Source: BP-191 sp035940575
GTDB taxonomy: Bacteria; Actinomycetota; Actinomycetes; BP-191
DNA: 64,000 nucleotides
Assembly: GCA_035940575.1 (NCBI GenBank)
Contig: DASZER010000010.1
Location: 62,001-126,000, forward strand
Direction of reading: 5' to 3'
The translations under genes and the position numbers were made by a program. Positions within the stretch are counted from its first letter, which is position 1. The number at the start of each line of letters is the position of its first letter. Positions 58,446 through 64,000 of this stretch are shown here, piece after piece. A model generated the notes under the pieces. That model did not search any database. It was not told the DNA's origin and was given only the letters and a program-made list of their open reading frames with translations.

Positions 58446-58578
58446 CGCTCCGCCTGCTGCCACTGGCGTACGACGCGTACGACAGGCGGGGTCGGCTAGG
58501 ACACCGGGCGCGAACGGGCCGACAAATCGGGTGAACCTGCGGCACTTCGGAGGGATCCTCCGATTGGAGGGATGCGCC

Positions 58579-59262
58579 ATGCGAGTGCTCGTGGTCGACG
58601 ACGAGGAGTCCGTCCGCAGCTTCCTCGGGCCGCTCCTCGAGCGGGAGGGCTTCACCGCCACGCTCGTAGCCAGCGGAGCCGCGGCCGTCGCCAGCGTGCT
58701 CGACAGCCGCCCGGACCTCGTCCTGCTCGACGTCAACCTCCCCGACCTCTCCGGCCTAGAGGTGTGCCGGGCGATCCGCCGGCAGCCCGGCTACGTCCCA
58801 GTGATCCTCCTGACCGGCCTCGACTCGCGGGAGGACGAGCTCGCCGGCTTCGCCGCCCTCGCCGATGAGTACGTCACCAAGCCGTTCCTGCCCGAGGCGC
58901 TCATCGCGCGCATCCGCGCGCTGCTCCGCGTGCAGGCCAGCGGTCAGCGGCGCGTCGTCCACCTCGGTGACGTCGAGGTGGACCTGCTCGCGCGGGAGGC
59001 ACGCCGCAACGGTGTCCCCCTCTCGATCGGCCCGAAGGAGTTCGACCTCCTCACGTTCCTCGTCGAGCACCCCAACCAGGTCTTCGGCCGCACGCAGCTG
59101 CTCGCCGCCGTGTGGGGCGTCGACTTCGACGGCGACCCGCACACCGTCGCGGTGCGCATGTCGATCCTCCGCGCCGCGATCGAGCCGAACCCGAACCGGC
59201 CCGAGTACCTGCTGACCCGCAACGGCGTCGGCTACTACCTGCGACTGCCGGACGGTGCGTGA
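58579..59262 (+). CDS. OmpR-family response regulator of element 2
   Basis: 227 residues from ATG 58579 (GGAGGG site). Receiver domain with VVDDEE, phospho-acceptor Asp51 in VLLDVNLPD, LLTGLDS and VTKPF; note an irregular AALADEYV before that Lys. C-terminal winged helix with IGPKEFDLLTFL and RNGVGYYLRLP. As an OmpR-type protein it should bind direct repeats with 10-11-bp spacing, which makes it a candidate ligand of arrays A, B and C (inference). Coupled to the kinase gene by a TGATG overlap. Confidence 0.92.
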   Translation: MRVLVVDDEESVRSFLGPLLEREGFTATLVASGAAAVASVLDSRPDLVLLDVNLPDLSGLEVCRAIRRQPGYVPVILLTGLDSREDELAGFAALADEYVTKPFLPEALIARIRALLRVQASGQRRVVHLGDVEVDLLAREARRNGVPLSIGPKEFDLLTFLVEHPNQVFGRTQLLAAVWGVDFDGDPHTVAVRMSILRAAIEPNPNRPEYLLTRNGVGYYLRLPDGA

Positions 59263-60248
59263 TGGGCTGGCGCTGGATCGCTGCTGGCCTGTGGGCCGGG
59301 AGCCTCGCCGCGCTCGCCGCCTGGTGGCTGGTCACGCGGCGGCGGGTCGATACCTGGCGGCTGTGGCCGGTGCCCGCTGCGCTGCTCGACGCGGGGGGCG
59401 CCGTCCGCGCGCGCACCGGGCCGCCCGGCGGTCCCGACCTCGCCGCGGCGACCGGCATCCCGGCACCGGGGCAGGTCGTCCGCGGAGCGACCGCGGACGG
59501 TACGCCCATCGCGGTCGCCGGGTTCCGCGGCGGCGCGCTCGCCGTCGCGCTGCCGCGCGACCCGGTGATGGACCGCCGCGACGCGATGCTCGCCGAGCTC
59601 GCGCCGCGACTCGCGCACGACGTCTACACACCGCTGACCGCCGTCGTCGGGCACCTCGACCTGCTCGCGCACGAGCCGATCAGCGACAGCGCGCGGCAGT
59701 CCATCGCCGTCTGCCGGACCGAGGTGGAGCGGATAGCGGCGATGAGCCGGGACCTGCTTGCGCTCACGGCGTTGCGGGGTGGTACCGCGACGCGCATCAA
59801 CGCCTACGCCGGCGCCCTCGCCGAGGAAGCCGTCGCCGGCGTCCTCCCGCTCGCGGACGAGCTCGGCGCGGCGATAACGTTCGAGGCGCCGGCCGAGGCG
59901 GCGATCGTCAACGTCGCGGAGGGCGACCTCATCCGTGCGCTTCGCAACCTGCTGCTCAACGCGTTGCGGCACGGCCTCGGTGACGCCCGCGTCGTCACGC
60001 TTCGGGTCACCGGCACCGACGACACGGTCACTTTCGCGGTGATCGACTCGGGACCGGGCGTGGCGCCGGAGAGGCTCGACGCGCTTTGCCAGCCGATGGT
60101 CCGCGGCGATGGCACCACCGGCCCGGGCAGCGGTCTCGGCCTCGCGATCGTCGCCGAGGTGCTCCGCGCCCACGGCAGCCGCCTCACCGTCACGCACGAC
60201 ACGGGCGGCGCGACCTTCGCGTTCACGCTGCCCCGGGTGCTCCGGTGA
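59262..60248 (+). CDS. sensor histidine kinase of element 2
   Basis: 328 residues from ATG 59262. One N-terminal membrane helix (WIAAGLWAGSLAALAAWWLV), a short cytoplasmic sensor-like segment (~30-110), DHp domain with His in LAHDVYTPLTAV (a variant of the usual HELRTPL), and HATPase with NLLLNALRHG, DSGPGV and GSGLGLAI. With only one helix and no large outer domain it probably senses an internal or membrane signal, or a partner such as the 60245 product. Overlaps that gene by GTGA. Confidence 0.9.
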   Translation: MGWRWIAAGLWAGSLAALAAWWLVTRRRVDTWRLWPVPAALLDAGGAVRARTGPPGGPDLAAATGIPAPGQVVRGATADGTPIAVAGFRGGALAVALPRDPVMDRRDAMLAELAPRLAHDVYTPLTAVVGHLDLLAHEPISDSARQSIAVCRTEVERIAAMSRDLLALTALRGGTATRINAYAGALAEEAVAGVLPLADELGAAITFEAPAEAAIVNVAEGDLIRALRNLLLNALRHGLGDARVVTLRVTGTDDTVTFAVIDSGPGVAPERLDALCQPMVRGDGTTGPGSGLGLAIVAEVLRAHGSRLTVTHDTGGATFAFTLPRVLR

Positions 60249-60877
60249 AGCCCGCGCCTCGGCCCGTGCGGCCACCGGCCAGGATGCTCGCGATCGCCGC
60301 CGGAGTGGTGATGCTCTCAGGGGCGAGCGTCGTCGCGGTGCCGGAAGCGCTGCGTTCGGACGGCCTCACCGCGCGCACCGTCGCCAGGCTCCTCGCCGAC
60401 GCCGTGCCGGACGACGCCGAGGACGTCCGCGTGAACGGCGTGTACGGGTCGGCGCACGAAGGCACCTGGCAGTTCGTCGCTCACCTCACCTGGCGCGGGC
60501 CCGACGGCGCCGTGCACGGCGGCGGGACCGAGCTGCCGCAGAACGGCGGTCAGCCACCGCTCCCGTCTGAGCTCTCCCAGGAGAGGCTCGACGAGGAGCA
60601 CCGAATCGGCTGGACGATGGCGACGCTGCATCGCGCCCTCCGCGACATCGACATCGGCGGTGCGGATCTCGCGATGCTTGAGCTCGCGATCCGGCCGGGC
60701 GTGGACGCCACGGTGGTCGTCTGCGCCGCCGATAGCCGTGGCGTCGCCGCGGAATGCACCGAGCGCGACCACCGGGGCCGTGTCGTCCGACGCTTCGCGG
60801 AACGACTCATTGTGCATCCCGGCTGGGACGCCGTCAGCGTGCAGCGGGAGTCCGCGCCCGTGACGACGCCGTTCTGA
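60245..60877 (+). CDS. membrane-anchored protein coupled to the two-component system
   Basis: 210 residues from GTG 60245. Pro/Arg-rich start, one hydrophobic anchor (MLAIAAGVVMLSGASVVAV, ~14-32), then an extracytoplasmic alpha/beta part (TWQFVAHLTWRGPDGAVHGGG, LELAIRPGVDATVVVCAADSRG, RFAERLIVHPGW). No family recognised. A three-gene coupled unit regulator-kinase-this protein suggests it tunes or reports to the kinase (inference). Confidence 0.7.
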   Translation: MKPAPRPVRPPARMLAIAAGVVMLSGASVVAVPEALRSDGLTARTVARLLADAVPDDAEDVRVNGVYGSAHEGTWQFVAHLTWRGPDGAVHGGGTELPQNGGQPPLPSELSQERLDEEHRIGWTMATLHRALRDIDIGGADLAMLELAIRPGVDATVVVCAADSRGVAAECTERDHRGRVVRRFAERLIVHPGWDAVSVQRESAPVTTPF

Positions 60878-60949
60878 CATGAGCGCGGCATGTACGCCGA
60901 CAGCGGTGCCGTCGCGTACAGCACCGCCGCCCCCGCTGCGTCGCGGCCG

Positions 60950-62638
60950 CTACGGGAGGAGGGGCCATACCTTGATCGCGACCGTTGCCAGAGCGTTCTG
61001 CCGCTTGGCGATGGTCGTCTCGTCCCACGTGCTCTCCTTCGCGACGTCCTTCGTGAGCTGGAACTGCGACGCGGCGAGCACGGGCTTCTTCGCGGCGAAC
61101 CCAGCCGCGCCCAGGCGCCCATTCGGCCCCTTGGGCAGCAGGCACAGGTTCCCGATCCGGTCGGGCAGGACGCGCCGCTGGTCGGGGGTGAGCGCGGGCC
61201 ACGTGTTGCCGCTGTTCTTCGGGAGGACGTGCTCGAGGTTGACGGCGTCGGTGTTGGTGTTGGGCACCAGCTCCGGGTGGGGCTTCTTCGCCTTGTGCCG
61301 CTCGATGGCGTACAGGTAGTACCGGGCGAGGGCGCTCTTCGTCACGCGCGCGATTGCGAACTTCGCCTTGAAGTCGGTGTCACCGGGGATCTGCGGCTGC
61401 ACCTCTGCGAAGAGCTGCTCTCGGGTGGTGATCGTGCCGGCGCGGACCTTGACCGCGGCGCTGCAATAGGCGGACTCGACGGCGGAGTTGTTGACGGTGC
61501 CCTCCACCAGCAGCCGCACCGACCAGTTCACGAGGACGCGCAACGCCTGCTTCACCTTCGACCGTGGCCACTCGGCGAGCAGCGCGAGGAGGAGCTCCTT
61601 GTTGGGGGCGAGGTCGAACTTCGCGAGCACGGCGACAGCCTCGCGGTCCGTGTCGGTGTAGTCGTCCCAGATCTCGTGCGTGGGCGACAGGAGCGCCGCA
61701 TAGTGCTTCGCGGCCTTCTCAAGGTCACGGGCGAACGTGCGCACCTTCGCCGTTGACGTGATCTCGTTCTTGAACTCCTTGTAGAGGTCGCGTTCCCGCG
61801 TAACGCCTTCCCGGGAGCTCCAGTAGTGCCGCAGGAACGTCGCGAACTCGTGGTCCGACGCCGTGGTCTGCAGCGAGCCGAGCGCGCGGTCCCAGCTGGT
61901 CCGGACGCTGTCGAGGTGGGCGCCGCTCTTGGAGTACAGGAAGTTCTTCAGCAGGTCGGCCACGGTGAGGCCCGCGCCGCGGTCGTTCAGCGTCTCGAAG
62001 ATCGTGTAGGCGTCCGCCTCGGTCGGCACGGTGACCGTCACCACAAGCACCCGGTCGCGCAGGAAGTTCACGAACTCCTTCAACTGGGTGGGCCAGACGG
62101 TCCCGCGGGCGGCGACGAACTCGGCGACCTTCCGGGTGAGAAGCGCGTAGGCGTCGGCGATCCGCTTATGCGATGAGCGCTGGGGCGTGGTGGCGGCGCC
62201 GCCGACCACCCGCTGCAGGTAGAAGTCGTCGTCGTCGGCGTTGAGCACGAGCCGCGGCGTGGGGTCGTCGTCACCGAGCTCGCTCTTGACGAGGTACTCG
62301 TTCGCAATGATGTCGGCGTCGCCCTGGCGTCCGTTGGTGGCGTAGGCGTCGCGGATCGCGGCGAGCAGGATCGAGCAGGTGGCCAGCCGCTGCTGGCCGT
62401 CGATGACCCGGAGCCGTCCGGGGTTGACGGTGTCCGGGGTGAGGACCACCGTGCCGAGGAAGTACTCCGCTGCGGGGGCCGAGAGGAAGGCGCCGACCAG
62501 GTCGTCCCAGAAGTCGCCCACCTGGTTGTCCTCGTCGAGCTCCCACGAGTACGACCGCTGGTAGACAGGCACAGACAGCGCCTTGTCGGCGATGAGGTGC
62601 GCGATCCCCTCGTGGTCGAACTGCAGAGTCCCCGGCAT
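60950..62638 (-). CDS. DUF262-DUF1524 protein (GmrSD/SspE-type nuclease)
   Basis: 562 residues from ATG 62638 (GGGGAGG five bases upstream). DUF262 domain with SVPVYQRSYSWE, FWDDL and the nucleotide-binding DGQQR motif (RVIDGQQRLAT, ~70-80); middle helical region with TIFETLNDRGAGLTVADLLKN; C-terminal DUF1524 HNH nuclease (NLEHVLPKN, RIGNLCLLPKGPNGRLG, FAAKKPVL). The family includes the modification-dependent nuclease GmrSD and SspE, which works with phosphorothioate DNA modification. The divergent neighbour is DndB-like, supporting the phosphorothioate link. Should be a phage-restricting effector. Confidence 0.85.
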   Translation of the reverse strand: MPGTLQFDHEGIAHLIADKALSVPVYQRSYSWELDEDNQVGDFWDDLVGAFLSAPAAEYFLGTVVLTPDTVNPGRLRVIDGQQRLATCSILLAAIRDAYATNGRQGDADIIANEYLVKSELGDDDPTPRLVLNADDDDFYLQRVVGGAATTPQRSSHKRIADAYALLTRKVAEFVAARGTVWPTQLKEFVNFLRDRVLVVTVTVPTEADAYTIFETLNDRGAGLTVADLLKNFLYSKSGAHLDSVRTSWDRALGSLQTTASDHEFATFLRHYWSSREGVTRERDLYKEFKNEITSTAKVRTFARDLEKAAKHYAALLSPTHEIWDDYTDTDREAVAVLAKFDLAPNKELLLALLAEWPRSKVKQALRVLVNWSVRLLVEGTVNNSAVESAYCSAAVKVRAGTITTREQLFAEVQPQIPGDTDFKAKFAIARVTKSALARYYLYAIERHKAKKPHPELVPNTNTDAVNLEHVLPKNSGNTWPALTPDQRRVLPDRIGNLCLLPKGPNGRLGAAGFAAKKPVLAASQFQLTKDVAKESTWDETTIAKRQNALATVAIKVWPLLP

Positions 62639-62651
62639 GCCGCCTCCCCTG

Positions 62652-62695
62652 TGTTTGCGCAAACAGTACCCAGTCCTGCTACGTTTGTGCAAACA
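62652..62695. promoter_or_regulatory. two palindromic operators in a divergent promoter
   Basis: TGTTTGCGCAAACA (62652-62665) and GTTTGTGCAAACA (62683-62695) are near-identical palindromes exactly 30 bp apart, about three helical turns, in the 80-bp gap between the nuclease and dndB-like starts. A dimeric repressor could bind both and shut the two genes together. The binding protein is not identified. Confidence 0.65.
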
Positions 62696-62718
62696 GGCGC
62701 AGTGTTTTGGAGGCGGCT

Positions 62719-63987
62719 ATGGCGAGTGTGATCCCCTGCATCCAGGGGCGCATGGGCAGCACGACGTACTACGAGACGACTATGCCCGCCCGGGAGCTTG
62801 TCGTCGCGGCACGTCCCGCGAGCGACCTGGACGGCTGGGCGACGCAGAGCGTGGAGGAGCGGTTGCAGCGCGAGCTGAACGACAAGCGGGTGCGCGAGGA
62901 GATCGTGCCCTACCTCGCCCGCTCGGCGGACAGGTTCTTCGGGTCTGTGATCGTGCTGATCTACAAGGGGTCGGTGACCTTCGAGCCGCTGGAGCAGGTG
63001 AGCGGCAAGGTGCCGGCGGCGTACCGGGCGATCGCCAAGCGGATGGGGTTCCTGACGATCGACGGTGGACAGCTCATCGTCCTCGACGGCCAGCACCGCC
63101 ACCGGGGGCTGCAGGAGGTGATCCAGGCCCGCAACATCGACGGCGAGTTCGTCGGCGACGTGCCCACCGACGACGTGTGCGTGATCTTCATCGAGCACGA
63201 AAGCGACCAGAAGACTCGACGAATCTTCAACAAGGTCAACAGGTACGCCAAGCCGACGACGCGCGGAGACAACATCATCACCTCTGAGGACGACGGGTAC
63301 GCGATCCTCACCCGCTACCTGCTCGAGGACGGCGCGCCGTTGGGGGTGCGCGGCCTGAACGGCGAGACGGCGTTGGTGAACTGGAAGAGCAACACACTCG
63401 CAGCGCGGAGCACGCAGCTGACCACGGTGAGCGCCGTCTACGAGACGGTGAAGGACATCCTCACGATCGAGGGGATGGAGCCTGAGTCGTTCGACGAGAA
63501 GAGGCGGGTGAACCGGCCGACGGACGCGGAGCTGGCGGCAGCCTACGAGATTGTCGAGCGGTGGTGGAAACTCGTTCTCGAGGGGCTAGACCCCTACCGC
63601 GAGGCGCTGGCGGACCTGCCGTCCATTCCGAGGCGCCGCGACAACGCGTCGCCGGCGTCCTTACTGTTCAAGCCGCTCGGGCAGGTGGCGCTGTTCCGGG
63701 GGCTCCTCATCGCCGCGCGCAACGGCATGGAGCCCGCCGCGGTGGTGCGGCGCGCGAACCGGGTCGACTGGCGTATCACGTCCGACCTCTGGCGGGAGAC
63801 GATCGTTCGAAGCGGCGCCAGGATGGTCGCACGAAAGGAGGCGATGGACCTGGCGGCGCACCTGATCGCCTACCTCGTCGGCGCCGAGGCGATGGAGCCG
63901 GCGGACGTGGAGCGGCTGCGGGCGTCCTACCTGCGGGCCCGCAGCGAGGACGAGTCCGAGGCACTGCCCGAGCCGGTCGCGGCATAG
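62719..63987 (+). CDS. dndB: DndB-like DGQHR-domain protein
   Basis: 422 residues from ATG 62719 (GGAGG five bases upstream). The DGQHR motif is at LIVLDGQHRHRGL (~residue 135), followed by VIFIEHESDQKTRRIFNKVNRYAKPT and the family's helical C-terminal half. DndB proteins accompany DNA phosphorothioation clusters, where they bind DNA and repress or regulate the dnd operon. It is the last complete gene; dnd/ssp modification genes would be expected just past the window. Shares paired palindromes with the divergent nuclease gene. Confidence 0.85.
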   Translation: MASVIPCIQGRMGSTTYYETTMPARELVVAARPASDLDGWATQSVEERLQRELNDKRVREEIVPYLARSADRFFGSVIVLIYKGSVTFEPLEQVSGKVPAAYRAIAKRMGFLTIDGGQLIVLDGQHRHRGLQEVIQARNIDGEFVGDVPTDDVCVIFIEHESDQKTRRIFNKVNRYAKPTTRGDNIITSEDDGYAILTRYLLEDGAPLGVRGLNGETALVNWKSNTLAARSTQLTTVSAVYETVKDILTIEGMEPESFDEKRRVNRPTDAELAAAYEIVERWWKLVLEGLDPYREALADLPSIPRRRDNASPASLLFKPLGQVALFRGLLIAARNGMEPAAVVRRANRVDWRITSDLWRETIVRSGARMVARKEAMDLAAHLIAYLVGAEAMEPADVERLRASYLRARSEDESEALPEPVAA

Positions 63988-64000
63988 GGGCTGGCTGCAC

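Larger units (their letters stand above)
37351..64000. mobile_element. integrative conjugative element 2 (left part; right end outside window)
   Basis: Begins in tRNA-Ser(GCU), by analogy at the anticodon loop near 37351, with int2 pointing to the tRNA and arm motifs at 37410-37426 and 37465-37484. Shares int, xis, WhiB-HTH/113-aa pair, operator arrays and both structured elements with element 1, and adds a transfer gene set at 49055-57194. No second copy of the tRNA 3' half is present before 64000, so the right end, and possibly whether the last ~3 kb belong to it, is unknown. Confidence 0.75.

Overview
The window is very GC-rich (about 70 % or more over most of its length) and carries MMPL export, WhiB-type regulators, an RsbQ/RsbP stress module, an LPXTG surface protein, GTG starts and many 4-base ATGA/GTGA gene overlaps. 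Together these point to an actinobacterium (Actinomycetota). I cannot name the genus from sequence alone. Three genes carry apparent frameshifts, two of them at short homopolymer runs, so some may be assembly errors.

Region 1, chromosome, 1-18600: a coupled operon of secreted proteins and a lipoprotein; a frameshifted aldehyde dehydrogenase; a secreted CarboxypepD_reg/discoidin-like protein converging on a neutral-ceramidase-like exported enzyme; a secreted protein made of 11-residue repeats; an HtrA protease / response regulator / histidine kinase operon laid out like pepD-mprA-mprB; an MMPL transporter; and a large alpha/beta hydrolase. It ends at tRNA-Ser(UGA).

Region 2, integrative element 1, 18545-26581 (8.0 kb): inserted in the anticodon region of tRNA-Ser(UGA). 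A 13-base core repeat and a displaced tRNA 3' half mark the right end. It holds int, xis, a WhiB-HTH regulator, a partner 113-aa protein, an XRE repressor, two large structured DNA/RNA elements and a lower-GC cargo (a HEPN-like pair, a membrane protein, a Doc/Fic-HicA-like fusion and two small genes). It has no transfer machinery.

Region 3, chromosome, 26626-37317: an orphan lanthipeptide-like precursor with terminator, GNAT, DinB/pentapeptide and SDR genes, rsbQ-rsbP, a 1343-aa sortase-anchored adhesin with exact 279-bp repeats, a small HTH protein, and a VOC protein, ending at tRNA-Ser(GCU).

Region 4, integrative element 2, from about 37351 past the window end: int2 and xis2 close to those of element 1, a second WhiB-HTH/113-aa pair, a ComEC-like metallo-hydrolase, secreted and lipoproteins, a Gram-positive-type conjugation set (VirB6-, VirB2-, PrgI-, VirB4-like, transglycosylase/M23, coupling ATPase, replication-relaxation protein), a DUF2235 hydrolase, a two-component system, and a divergent DUF262-DUF1524 nuclease / DndB pair that looks like the edge of a phosphorothioate-linked defence island.

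The most striking observation is that elements 1 and 2 share far more than integrases: integrase arm motifs, operator arrays with 11-bp periodicity in front of the xis/int operons and in front of the transfer operon, a hairpin-in-stem element (20361-20501 and 55942-56081) and an origin-like element with DnaA-box-like sites (21803-22044 and 44232-44501). Stems in both structured elements differ in sequence but keep pairing. I infer that element 1 is a small satellite or mobilizable relative that may use the transfer and regulatory machinery of element 2.
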